Assembly: GCA_021805245.1 (NCBI GenBank)
Contig: JAJZFS010000057.1
Location: 1-36,610 of the forward strand
Source: Pseudomonadota bacterium
GTDB lineage: Bacteria > Pseudomonadota > Alphaproteobacteria > Micavibrionales > UBA2020
Reading direction: 5' to 3'
DNA length: 36,610 nt
Positions 25,497-32,459 of the stretch are shown here, piece by piece. The position numbers and the translations under genes were made by a program. The notes under the pieces were generated by a model. The model saw only the letters and a list, made by a program, of their open reading frames with translations, was not told where the DNA came from and searched no databases. Within the stretch, counting starts at the first letter, position 1. Each line of letters begins with the position of its first letter.

Positions 25497-25705
25497 CAAA
25501 GACAAAGAAAAACGAACATCCTGAAATACTTTTGGTGCCGGAAAACGAACATAGCATCTGCTGCAACGGTGGCGGCGGCGCGCTCGGTCATCCGAAGGTT
25601 TATTATACGTTCGACGGCGGGGACGAGGTCGTCTGCGGCTATTGCGACCGCCTGTTCACCAAAAAGAAGGTCGAAGGCGCGAAGCCGTGGAAGAGCGTGG
25701 CGTGA
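25493..25705 (+). CDS. CHCC zinc-finger protein (NDUFS6-like)
   Basis: A 70-residue protein. The motif is ICCNGGGGALGHPKVYY followed by VVCGYCDRLF, which is the Cys...His...Cys-x-x-Cys zinc site of the zf-CHCC family. Mitochondrial relatives (NDUFS6) sit in complex I; bacterial relatives are short stand-alone proteins, common in alphaproteobacteria. It starts inside the cysS stop and ends inside the next start (GTGA, 25702-25705). A GTG at 25481 would add four residues. Confidence 0.85.
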   Translation: MTKTKKNEHPEILLVPENEHSICCNGGGGALGHPKVYYTFDGGDEVVCGYCDRLFTKKKVEGAKPWKSVA

Positions 25706-26163
25706 CGGAGTGCGATACCGGCGGCGCGGCGGACGACGACGCGCTGTTGCAAATCTATAACCGCGATCTCATGGCTCTGTCGGCGGAAGTCGCCCAGCCG
25801 AAATCCCTCCCGTGCGCGGATGCAAAAGCGACGGCAGTCAGCGCCGTTTGCGGCAGCGAGGTGACGGTTGAACTCACGTTCGACGGCGAAAAAATCGCCG
25901 CCTTCGGCTATACAGTCGAAGCCTGCTCTCTTACAAAAGCTGTCGTTGCCATCATGTCGCATGCCGCCATCGGCAAAGGGCGGACAGAGATCGCGCGCGC
26001 CAGCGCGCAATTGCGCGCGATGATGGAAGAGGGCGGACCCGTTCCCGGCGGCGACTGGGCTGCTTTGAAAATTCTTGCGCCGATCATCGGGTATAAATCG
26101 CGGCACGACACGGTCATGCTGCCGTTCGTGGCGGTTGAAAAGGCTTTCGCGGAAAAAGAATAA
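25702..26163 (+). CDS. NifU/IscU-N-like iron-sulfur scaffold protein
   Basis: A 153-residue protein. The pattern AVCGSEVTVELTFDGEKIAA then YTVEACSLTKAVVAIM corresponds to the two Cys regions of the IscU/NifU N-terminal scaffold (CGD...V...I...GC...S). The third Cys of canonical IscU is absent; the C-terminus reads SRHDTVMLPFVAVEKAF, typical of a diverged alphaproteobacterial group. It may carry or transfer Fe-S clusters, but the lost third Cys and the Gly-to-Glu change before the second Cys make canonical scaffold activity doubtful. The start is GTG 25702, overlapping the upstream stop, with GGAAGAG six bases before it. Confidence 0.75.
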   Translation: MTECDTGGAADDDALLQIYNRDLMALSAEVAQPKSLPCADAKATAVSAVCGSEVTVELTFDGEKIAAFGYTVEACSLTKAVVAIMSHAAIGKGRTEIARASAQLRAMMEEGGPVPGGDWAALKILAPIIGYKSRHDTVMLPFVAVEKAFAEKE

Positions 26164-26173
26164 AGGACTTTTC

Positions 26174-27097
26174 TCAGAAGTTCGCCGACAGAGTGGGCGC
26201 GAGGGAATTGCGCTTCATCGCCGCATATTTTTCCAGCCCCATCATCATTTTTTGAGCAATCAGCTCCGGCGGCATGGCCTTTCTGGCCGTGCCCGCCGGA
26301 GCCTCTTGCGTGTGAAGGACGATGGTGGAGGCAGCGCCCTTCGGTTGAAGAGTCGGCGGTGCAGTAGAGGGAGACGCCGGCCCTTCTTCATTTGTCCCCG
26401 GTATTGCGGATGGGGGGGACAATGAATCAGGAGGTTGAGAGGAAACGGTATTCGATGCGACTTGAACGCCGGATTGCGCGGGCGTTTTGTTCTGTGCGAC
26501 GGCGGCGGCAGGCGTGTTCCACCAAATGATGTCGCTTGCGGCGCTTTGCCCGCCGATGGCGGCGGGAGAAATATTTTGCATGTTTTGCGCGACCATGACC
26601 TGCGCGCCGGATTGCGCGGCGCGTTGTCCGGTCAGGTCGGCGATGACGGTTTGGCCAATGCTCTGGCCGGTTTCTTCCTTATAGGCGATATTGGCAGCGG
26701 CAACCGCGCCGCCGATCGGGCCGCCGTAAAGCGAGTCGCCGATAAATTCCGCCTCGGGGCTGATCTGGTCTCCGGTGAGATGGCGGTAGATGGCGCTGAC
26801 GATGGGGATATGCTGCAGCGGATTGATGATGTCGAAAATATCTTTGAGGAATCCGGTAAAAGTCAGATGCACGCTCCCCGTCGATGCGGTCCGCGTTATC
26901 GTCGGTGCCGGGGTCGCTGCGGCAGAATTTTCCGCCGGCGCGCCGGAAGCGGCGTTAGGTGCCGGCATATTGAGGATACGCTGGAACGCCGCTGCGTCGG
27001 CAGCGGCGCCTTGGCCTATGCCGCTTGTTCTTTGGTTAACAAGGGGATAGGTGGAAATACCTGGCCTGATGGCGATGTCCGGGTAGGTATTGACCAT
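26174..27097 (-). CDS. Ala/Pro/Ser-rich hypothetical protein
   Basis: A 307-residue protein without signal peptide. Low-complexity Ala/Pro/Thr regions (about 45-75 and 175-265) flank an ordered core (about 80-140) with FLKDIFDIINPLQHIPIVSA and LTGDQISPEAEFIGDSLYGG and an amphipathic glycine-rich stretch GPIGGAVAAANIAYKEETGQ. The C-terminus is helical (PPELIAQKMMMGLEKYAAMK). I recognise no family. ATG 27097 is chosen over a TTG at 27133; AGGAG lies 13 bases upstream, a longish spacing. Its 3' end almost touches the preceding convergent gene. Confidence 0.65.
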   Translation of the reverse strand: MVNTYPDIAIRPGISTYPLVNQRTSGIGQGAAADAAAFQRILNMPAPNAASGAPAENSAAATPAPTITRTASTGSVHLTFTGFLKDIFDIINPLQHIPIVSAIYRHLTGDQISPEAEFIGDSLYGGPIGGAVAAANIAYKEETGQSIGQTVIADLTGQRAAQSGAQVMVAQNMQNISPAAIGGQSAASDIIWWNTPAAAVAQNKTPAQSGVQVASNTVSSQPPDSLSPPSAIPGTNEEGPASPSTAPPTLQPKGAASTIVLHTQEAPAGTARKAMPPELIAQKMMMGLEKYAAMKRNSLAPTLSANF

Positions 27098-27174
27098 ATT
27101 TTTTACAGCACTCCTTATCAGGGTACTGTGCAAGCGCTGTGCCAGAAGTGATGAACAAATTGTTAATGCTATTT

Positions 27175-27183
27175 TGATATAAT
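27175..27183 (+). promoter_or_regulatory. Extended -10 promoter
   Basis: TGATATAAT is a perfect extended -10 element, 24 bases before the ATG of the gene at 27207. The region is a divergent gap between two poorly known genes. Confidence 0.55.
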
Positions 27184-27206
27184 GTTTATGAATCAGGGAG
27201 GAAACA

Positions 27207-27623
27207 ATGGTTGGTTTTGGTTATACGGCGGCACATAGCGGGAAGTCGGATAAGGACAAAGACAAGGACGGCGATAAAAGGGAGAAGCACGGCATGGGTC
27301 GTGCTGTCGCCGGTTCCGGCAGCAAGACTTCTATGAAGGAGAGCGAAAAGGATAAGCAGGAGCGCGCCGAGGCCGAGAAGACCTTCCAGAAGCGTAAGGC
27401 GGAAGAAGACAAAGCACGCGAACAGCGCGCGCGGGAAGAGCAGGCGCGGTCGCAAAAAGTCCTTGAAGAACAAAAGCGGCAGGAGCAGATGGCTCATGAA
27501 GAGCGCAAGCGGCAGGAGCAGTTTGCCTATGAAGAGCGTAAGCGGCAGGAGCAGCGCCATCTTGAAGAAAAACAGCGTGAACAACGGGCTTTTGAAGAAA
27601 GGCAGCGCCGCGAACAGCAATAA
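27207..27623 (+). CDS. Highly charged coiled-coil protein
   Basis: A 138-residue protein rich in Lys, Glu, Arg and Gln. The N-terminus has a KDKDKDGDK stretch; from about residue 45 to the end it is a continuous charged helix with a heptad-like repeat (EERKRQEQ(M/F)AxEERKRQEQ...). No hydrophobic core is visible, so it may be a single long alpha-helix rather than a dimer. GGGAGGAAAC precedes the ATG. Function unknown; matches to other charged helices would be non-specific. Confidence 0.65.
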   Translation: MVGFGYTAAHSGKSDKDKDKDGDKREKHGMGRAVAGSGSKTSMKESEKDKQERAEAEKTFQKRKAEEDKAREQRAREEQARSQKVLEEQKRQEQMAHEERKRQEQFAYEERKRQEQRHLEEKQREQRAFEERQRREQQ

Positions 27624-27650
27624 ACCTGAGCCGTTTCGCAGTCTGGAATT

Positions 27651-27974
27651 TCAATTTTTCCGGTAGCGGCAGGACGTACAGCGTACGACTTCGTCATCTT
27701 TCGTTTCATAGAACATGATGAAGCCGCGCGCGACGGAGGCATCGAGGTGTTCTTTCTTCAGGGATTTGAGAAGAACCTGCTTGCCTTTGGTGCGGATGAT
27801 GATGTCATGCGGGTCGTCGGGGCTGATCGTGAAGCAGATTTCGCCGCCGTCGTTAAAGTCATCGATCAAAGGCAGGAGGATCGTCAGACCGGTGCGCAAG
27901 GCAAACAGGGACTCATATTGCGTGACCGTTTCGACCGCCGCGCCCGAGGTCGTTCCTGCCGTCCGATTCGACAT
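27651..27974 (-). CDS. Hypothetical protein with C-terminal Cys-x-x-Cys
   Basis: A 107-residue soluble protein, with an ordered middle (LFALRTGLTILLPLIDDFND, GEICFTISPDDPHDIIIRTK) and a C-terminal VVRCTSCRYRKN, where Cys-x-x-Cys could bind a metal. GTGGAGG lies five bases before the ATG. It is divergent from the regulator at 28048 with a 73-base gap. Family unknown. Confidence 0.65.
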   Translation of the reverse strand: MSNRTAGTTSGAAVETVTQYESLFALRTGLTILLPLIDDFNDGGEICFTISPDDPHDIIIRTKGKQVLLKSLKKEHLDASVARGFIMFYETKDDEVVRCTSCRYRKN

Positions 27975-28035
27975 ATATCCTCCACTTTCCTGATATAGAT
28001 TCTAACAGAGACTGTCTTAATAAATCATTGTGGAA

Positions 28036-28041
28036 TATAAT
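28036..28041 (+). promoter_or_regulatory. -10 element very close to a start codon
   Basis: TATAAT lies six bases before ATG 28048, so transcription would start at or next to the A of the ATG. That would give a leaderless mRNA. The -35 region is weak. Confidence 0.4.
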
Positions 28042-28047
28042 AAGTTC

Positions 28048-28626
28048 ATGACAGAAATGAAAAAAATCCTTTTGCTGCAAGTCCCCGTTCCGGTCAAAGA
28101 GGCCTTGCGCGAGCAGCTCGGCGCAGCGGGCTTCGAGGTCGTTTGCGGCGACATGGCGGAAGGAGCCGATGCGGATATTGTGATTGCCAATGGCGCTGTC
28201 GCCATCCCGGGACGTCCCGTGTTGTCCTTGTCTTTCGCGCAAAAACACCGGCTAGGCGCGCTGCTGCGCCAGATTGGGCGGATGGTCGCGGAGCCGGTGC
28301 TTTATATGGAGGATATTCCTGTCGGCGGCCTGCTTTTCAAACCCCGTGAAAAAGTATTGGCGCGCGCAGCGGGGGAAGACATTTCACTGACCGACCGCGA
28401 AGTGGACATTCTCGCTTTTCTGGCACGTCATGCCGCGGCGCCAGTCAGCCGTGACGCCTTGTTGAAGAACGTCTGGCGTTACGGCGATGGGGTGGATACC
28501 CATACGCTTGAAACGCACATTTACAGGCTGCGCCAGAAGATCGAGGAGTCCGCCGAGGCGCCGCGCCTCCTTTTGACGGAAGCGGGCGGTTACCGGCTGC
28601 ATTTGGAGGTGCGGGAACGGCGATAA
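28048..28626 (+). CDS. Response-regulator-like protein with OmpR/PhoB DNA-binding domain
   Basis: A 192-residue protein. The C-terminal domain (about 100-190) is a winged helix of the OmpR/PhoB type: LTDREVDILAFLARH, DALLKNVWRYGDGVDTHTLE and IYRLRQKIEESAE...LLTEAGGYRL. The N-terminal half (about 5-90) follows a short alpha/beta layout like a receiver (KKILLLQVPVPVKEALREQL...GFEVV) but the acidic pocket is reduced and no phosphoacceptor Asp-x-x-hydrophobic-P segment is clear, so control by phosphorylation is doubtful. ATG 28048 may be leaderless; ATG 28057 and GTG 28030 are alternatives. No kinase is adjacent. Confidence 0.8.
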   Translation: MTEMKKILLLQVPVPVKEALREQLGAAGFEVVCGDMAEGADADIVIANGAVAIPGRPVLSLSFAQKHRLGALLRQIGRMVAEPVLYMEDIPVGGLLFKPREKVLARAAGEDISLTDREVDILAFLARHAAAPVSRDALLKNVWRYGDGVDTHTLETHIYRLRQKIEESAEAPRLLLTEAGGYRLHLEVRERR

Positions 28627-28631
28627 GAGGT

Positions 28632-28952
28632 TCAGAGCCGCGCAGCGGCGTCCTGAATGGCGTCGAGGATGGGTTGTTCGTCGCGAATGGGGATGCTGGT
28701 GACACCGCCCCGCTGCAGCTTGTCGAGTGCGGCGAGGACAGCGGCATTCAGTTCGACGTTTTCCTGCTTCAGCAGGACCCGGACGGCGTCGAGCGAAAAA
28801 AACGTATCGTCATGGCTTTCTTCGGCGCGCTGTTCTTCTTGGTGCCTGTTGCCGTGTTTCTCGCGGTGTTTTTCATCATCCGGCTTGCTGACGATATCCC
28901 CTTTCGGCAAGAGCGGATTGACAAAACGGTTGACCTTGGAAAGTTCGTCCAT
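28632..28952 (-). CDS. Hypothetical charged protein
   Basis: A 106-residue protein with a very polar N-terminal half (KPDDEKHREKHGNRHQEEQR) and a helical C-terminal half (LDAVRVLLKQENVELNAAVL, QPILDAIQDAAARL). No signal or membrane helix. It begins 11 bases after the stop of the secreted protein at 28964, so they are probably co-transcribed. It ends five bases from the end of the convergent regulator. Family unknown. Confidence 0.6.
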   Translation of the reverse strand: MDELSKVNRFVNPLLPKGDIVSKPDDEKHREKHGNRHQEEQRAEESHDDTFFSLDAVRVLLKQENVELNAAVLAALDKLQRGGVTSIPIRDEQPILDAIQDAAARL

Positions 28953-28963
28953 TCCCCGCGCCT

Positions 28964-29698
28964 TTATTGATAAAGGTTCAGCAGGTTTTGGTTCGTCTTG
29001 TTTTTATCCGAGCTGTCGTTATGCCACAGGAGCGTTTGGTTATCGCCGGAGAAGAGCATCATCTTGCCGATATCGCTGGCGATGGGCCAGTATTGACTCC
29101 CTCCGATAGAGACTGGATGTAGGGAGGCCGTGACCGGCTTTAAATAGAGGACCATTGGCAACGTTCCGTCTTTACTGTTCGAAACCGCTTGTTCAATCGC
29201 TCCGACAGTTGTGGCATCGTTGATGGCCAGAAACTGTTTGTCAGTGATTCCCTGCGGCACGATGGCGTAGAACTTTCCTTCATATTGTGCGGGAAAGAAA
29301 GTAAAGCGCGTGAAATTTGATATGAAGAACCCATGGTTGGTGGTGTCGTAGGCGGAAAGTTTCACTTGTGTTTTTACAACCAGAGGGGCGGTGATGTCGA
29401 GCGTGTAGTAGGTGTTTCGCAGTTCGCTCACTCTCTTCTTTTCGATGGCCCCTTGTTCGAACGGGGTGGCGGCTTGATACTCTTGTGTCCGCTCCACCCA
29501 GCCGCTGAAATCCGGTTCTTTTCCGGTCAGGCGTCCGAAGACCATGGCGATGGTGGGGCCGTCGCTAATCATGGGTTCGTTCATTACCTGTATCCCCATG
29601 GAGAGGCCGGATTCATCCTGCGCGCGGGCGCGGGAAGACGACAGGCAGGATACGCCGCAGAAAAGCACTAAAATCATAATACGAATTATTTTTTTCAT
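28964..29698 (-). CDS. Secreted hypothetical protein
   Basis: A 244-residue protein with a signal peptide (about 1-27, MKKIIRIMILVLFCG... ending ARAQD, an Ala-x-Ala site). The mature part starts ESGLSMGIQVMNEPMISDGP and contains FGRLTGKEPDFSGWVERTQE, an N-terminal helical region, then a beta-rich part (YYTLDITAPLVVKTQVKLSA, FYAIVPQGITDKQFL) and ends in KTNQNLLNLYQ. Periplasmic location is likely. No family recognised. GTG 29710 is a less likely start. A palindrome at 29726-29740 overlaps its putative -10. Confidence 0.7.
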   Translation of the reverse strand: MKKIIRIMILVLFCGVSCLSSSRARAQDESGLSMGIQVMNEPMISDGPTIAMVFGRLTGKEPDFSGWVERTQEYQAATPFEQGAIEKKRVSELRNTYYTLDITAPLVVKTQVKLSAYDTTNHGFFISNFTRFTFFPAQYEGKFYAIVPQGITDKQFLAINDATTVGAIEQAVSNSKDGTLPMVLYLKPVTASLHPVSIGGSQYWPIASDIGKMMLFSGDNQTLLWHNDSSDKNKTNQNLLNLYQ

Positions 29699-29725
29699 CC
29701 GAATGTCCACTTTTTCAACATATCA

Positions 29726-29740
29726 ATGATATTATATCAT
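29726..29740. promoter_or_regulatory. 15-base palindrome between divergent genes
   Basis: ATGATAT-T-ATATCAT is a perfect 7-1-7 inverted repeat. On the minus strand it contains TATAAT, placed about 32 bases before the ATG at 29698, so a bound protein would cover the likely -10 of that gene. Being AT-rich, the palindrome could also be chance. Confidence 0.45.
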
Positions 29741-29777
29741 AATCTTTAACAATTCGTCAGACGGAGATGCTGCCGAC

Positions 29778-30296
29778 ATGAAAAAAGGACGGGATTCAGG
29801 TAATAAAAACGAGAATGAACAGGCCTTATGGGACACCGTCACCCGCAGCGTCAAGCCCTACAAACCTTCGAAGCCGTCAGCGGCGCCGGCGGGGAAGTCT
29901 ATCCGGAAAATAAAACCTGCCCGTGCCGAAGCGAATCTGCCCTCGCCCGTCAAAATCCAGGAAAAAACTGATGCAAAAGGCTTTGATCGTTCTACGGAAA
30001 CAAAGCTGAAACGCGGGCAACTGCCTCTGGAGGGGCGGATTGATTTGCATGGCATGACGCAAACAGAGGCTTTTGCGGCGTTATCCTCCTTTATCCGGAC
30101 AGCCGTGGCGCAAAAGAAGAGGACCGTACTGGTGATTACCGGCAAAGGGCGCAGGTTCGAGGGCGTATTGCGCCAAAAACTGCCGCAATGGCTGGCGGAG
30201 CCGGAAATGGCGCGCCATGTGGTCGCCGTGACCCCCGCGCAGCCGAAGGACGGAGGATCCGGCGCTTTTTATCTGCGCCTGAGTAAGCCTAAATAA
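29778..30296 (+). CDS. Smr-domain protein
   Basis: A 172-residue protein with a basic, disordered N-terminus (1-80) and a C-terminal Smr domain (about 85-170): RIDLHGMTQTEAFAALSSFI carries the LDLHG-type motif, then VLVITGKGRRFEGVLRQKLP carries the TGKG motif, and GSGAFYLRLSK ends the fold. Smr domains act as nicking endonucleases on DNA or RNA; in bacteria this short form is common and poorly understood, and some cut mRNA at stalled ribosomes. It is separate from MutS here. It is divergent from the secreted protein upstream. Confidence 0.88.
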   Translation: MKKGRDSGNKNENEQALWDTVTRSVKPYKPSKPSAAPAGKSIRKIKPARAEANLPSPVKIQEKTDAKGFDRSTETKLKRGQLPLEGRIDLHGMTQTEAFAALSSFIRTAVAQKKRTVLVITGKGRRFEGVLRQKLPQWLAEPEMARHVVAVTPAQPKDGGSGAFYLRLSKPK

Positions 30297-30443
30297 CCTT
30301 ATACGGGCGACCGCGGGGGATTAACCCTTACATTAAAAATTTGTAATCCTGCCGTGAAAGAGGGGTGACTCATACTACGGTAAGCTGAAAGTATGGCTGC
30401 TTGATGCAGCTGCCCGCGATACAGAAAAACAAGGAGATACCTC

Positions 30444-30776
30444 ATGAAAATAACAAAAATTCTCACGGCTGTTGCCGTGATCGCCACATTGTCGGCCACT
30501 CCCGCTATGGCGCAAACATCCGCTGCACCAGCCGCTGCACCAGCCGCTGCACCAGCCGCTGCACCAGCCGCTGCTCCGGCAACGTCCGCGGCCAACGGCA
30601 AATCGACGCAGAAATTCCAGGAATACAAGGAAAAGACGCTTAACCGTTTGGCAAAACGCGCTGACGAGATACAGAAAAAGCAAGCCTGCGTGACGGCGGC
30701 GAACACGCCGAAGGAACTGCATGCCTGCTTCCCCAAATGGCATGGGCGCCATGAAGAACGCGGAGAGCGTAAATAA
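30444..30776 (+). CDS. Small exported protein with Ala-Ala-Pro-Ala repeat
   Basis: A 110-residue protein with a clear signal peptide (1-23, cleavage after AMA). The mature N-terminus has four perfect copies of a 12-base unit giving AAPA repeats, then a charged helical region KFQEYKEKTLNRLAKRADEI, and two Cys (QACVTAANTPKELHACF) that could form a disulfide, then a basic His-rich tail. The Cys/Pro pattern loosely recalls PsiF-type small periplasmic proteins, but I would not assign it. GGAGAT precedes the ATG. The gene ends at a strong terminator. Confidence 0.75.
   Translation: MKITKILTAVAVIATLSATPAMAQTSAAPAAAPAAAPAAAPAAAPATSAANGKSTQKFQEYKEKTLNRLAKRADEIQKKQACVTAANTPKELHACFPKWHGRHEERGERK
30522..30569 (+). 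repeat. Tandem 12-base repeat, four perfect copies
   Basis: GCTGCACCAGCC occurs four times in a row with no mismatch, followed by a diverged copy. It encodes Ala-Ala-Pro-Ala and keeps frame when copies are gained or lost, so length variation among strains is likely. Confidence 0.95.
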
Positions 30777-30800
30777 TATATCTCTGCAATAAGAGATCAA

Positions 30801-30838
30801 AAAAAGCATCCGGTTCCCAAAGGAGCCGGATGCTTTTT
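30801..30838. terminator. Strong bidirectional rho-independent terminator
   Basis: A 17-base-pair stem (30801-30817 with 30822-30838), with a single T-G wobble and the loop CAAA, is bounded by A5 on the left and T5 on the right. It serves both the plus-strand gene ending at 30776 and the convergent minus-strand gene ending at 30856. Confidence 0.97.
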
Positions 30839-30855
30839 CTTTGTACTTTTACCCG

Positions 30856-31548
30856 TTATTTAGAAAACAGGCCTTTCAGCGCGCCGCCGGCCTTTTGCAT
30901 GGCACCGCTGACAGGCACCGAGGACAGGCCGGATTTCATCACCATGGTGGAGGAGACGGCGAGGACGCGGCTCATGATGTCCTGCGCGACCTGAGCTGTG
31001 GTGGCGGGCCTGCTTTTGCTGCCGATGTTCGTCATGATGATTTCCGGCAGGGGAACGGACTTGCCGCGGCCGGCGACAGCGGGAATGACCGAGGCGTGGA
31101 GGATTTTCAGTTGTTCGATCACGACCCGGACATTGCTCCTGCCGCTGCTTGCGCTTGTGCCCGAGGATGCGGCGGATTTGATGTTATTTTGCAGGACGCT
31201 GAAGTTTGTGCCCTTGGGGCCGATCTCGTAAGCCACGGTCAGTCCGTCGACGGTGATGTCTTTCAGGACGACGACCTTTCTGGAAATATCGCCGAGCGCG
31301 ACGGAGATAGATTTTGTCTTGAGAATCTCCGGACTTGTAAAGCCCGGCGGGTTGGCGATGGAAAGACCGTCGATGGAGCCCTTTTTGCCAGCGAGGGAAA
31401 TGTTGACCGCGCCGACCGTGACTTTGGTGCCGAGCGTTTGCGTGCCTGCTTGTTCAATGGCCAGTTTGACGGCGCCGCCCAGGTGCGTCACCAGGACGAT
31501 TCCGCCGATGGCAAGAATTACAACGATGATGGCGATGATTTTTTTCAT
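30856..31548 (-). CDS. AsmA-like membrane-anchored protein
   Basis: A 230-residue protein with one N-terminal membrane helix (about 3-22) and a periplasmic beta-rich domain. The stretch TVGAVNISLAGKKGSIDGLS followed by IANPPGFTSPEILKTKSISV and VVVLKDITVDGL is the AsmA/DUF748-like pattern of membrane proteins linked to lipid transport and outer-membrane upkeep. It is much shorter than typical AsmA (over 600), so it is a mini form. GGAG lies six bases before ATG 31548; ATG 31560 is an alternative. The FTR1 operon on the same strand ends 70 bases upstream. Confidence 0.78.
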   Translation of the reverse strand: MKKIIAIIVVILAIGGIVLVTHLGGAVKLAIEQAGTQTLGTKVTVGAVNISLAGKKGSIDGLSIANPPGFTSPEILKTKSISVALGDISRKVVVLKDITVDGLTVAYEIGPKGTNFSVLQNNIKSAASSGTSASSGRSNVRVVIEQLKILHASVIPAVAGRGKSVPLPEIIMTNIGSKSRPATTAQVAQDIMSRVLAVSSTMVMKSGLSSVPVSGAMQKAGGALKGLFSK

Positions 31549-31618
31549 GAATGTCTCCATTGTTAACCGAGGAGACATTAGCAGAGTTCGCACCCCTGAA
31601 AAACATCTTTTACCAAGT

Positions 31619-32443
31619 CTACGCCGTTTTCCGGGCGGGAGCGGTTTTGCCAAAAAGCCGCATCAGGATATAAATCACCGCAAGCGTTGCAGCATAGACA
31701 ATAAGTTGTAGTCCGTTCGGCTTATCCGTATAGCCGATCAGTGTGTGCAGGGCCTGTCCCAGAATGCTATGCTGGGATAAAAGAGCCGATGTGTTCCAGA
31801 TGCTGCGGGTCAGGATGGTCACCACCTGCGCCTGCTGTAAAAAGGCGACGGCCTGTGCCGCCATCCCCGCCGCCAGCAGCGCGAGAAGCATGCCCGTGAC
31901 CTTGAAAAGATGTCGCGTCGGGATGCGCAAAAGGCCGAGATAGAGCAGCGCCGCCGTGGCGCCGCCGAGCGCAACCCCGCTCGCACCGCCGATAAACATG
32001 GAGGCCGCGCCGTGCCCGCCCGCAAGCGAGATGCCGTAAAGGAAAAGCACGACTTCCGATCCCTCGCGCAGGACCGACACGCCGACGACGACGGCCAGCG
32101 CCAGGAACGAGCATTTCCCCGCGACGACATCCGCGCCAACGGCCTTCATTTTCGCCGCCATTTCGCGGCCGTGACGCGACATCCAGACGTTGTGGCCGAT
32201 CAGCATGATGACGGCGAGGGAGAGGACGGCGGCGCTGAAAACCTCCTGTCCCATACCCGCCAGCGCGTGGCTGATTTCGTGCGTGAAGACGGCGACGAGG
32301 CTGGCGCCGAGAACGCCGCCGAGAATCCCCGCGCTTACCCAGAAGCCGCGTCCGGCGATGCCCTTCGTCGCGGCAAGAACGATGCCGATGACGAGCCCGG
32401 CTTCCATTGTTTCGCGGAAAACGATAACGAGCGCTGCCAGCAT
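31619..32443 (-). CDS. FTR1-family iron permease
   Basis: A 274-residue polytopic protein with about seven helices. It carries two Arg-Glu-x-x-Glu iron-binding motifs: FRETMEAGLVIG (about 9-20) and VLREGSEVVLFLYG (about 120-133), the hallmark of FTR1/EfeU. Such permeases move iron across the inner membrane, usually with a partner that binds or oxidises it. Start ATG 32443, with GAAGGAAC close upstream. It is the last of three genes: cupredoxin-like, envelope protein, permease, all under the Fur box at 33555. The EfeO/EfeB peroxidase partners of E. coli-type systems are not present here. Confidence 0.92.
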   Translation of the reverse strand: MLAALVIVFRETMEAGLVIGIVLAATKGIAGRGFWVSAGILGGVLGASLVAVFTHEISHALAGMGQEVFSAAVLSLAVIMLIGHNVWMSRHGREMAAKMKAVGADVVAGKCSFLALAVVVGVSVLREGSEVVLFLYGISLAGGHGAASMFIGGASGVALGGATAALLYLGLLRIPTRHLFKVTGMLLALLAAGMAAQAVAFLQQAQVVTILTRSIWNTSALLSQHSILGQALHTLIGYTDKPNGLQLIVYAATLAVIYILMRLFGKTAPARKTA

Positions 32444-32459
32444 GGGTTGGTGTTCCTTC

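Noticed and set aside
24063-25505. Minus-strand frame of 480 codons opposite cysS
   Set aside because: Shadow of the highly conserved cysS; no independent ribosome site or family pattern.
30390-30420. Hairpin GCTGC-TTGAT-GCAGC before the repeat protein
   Set aside because: A five-base-pair stem is expected by chance and no riboswitch pattern was recognised.
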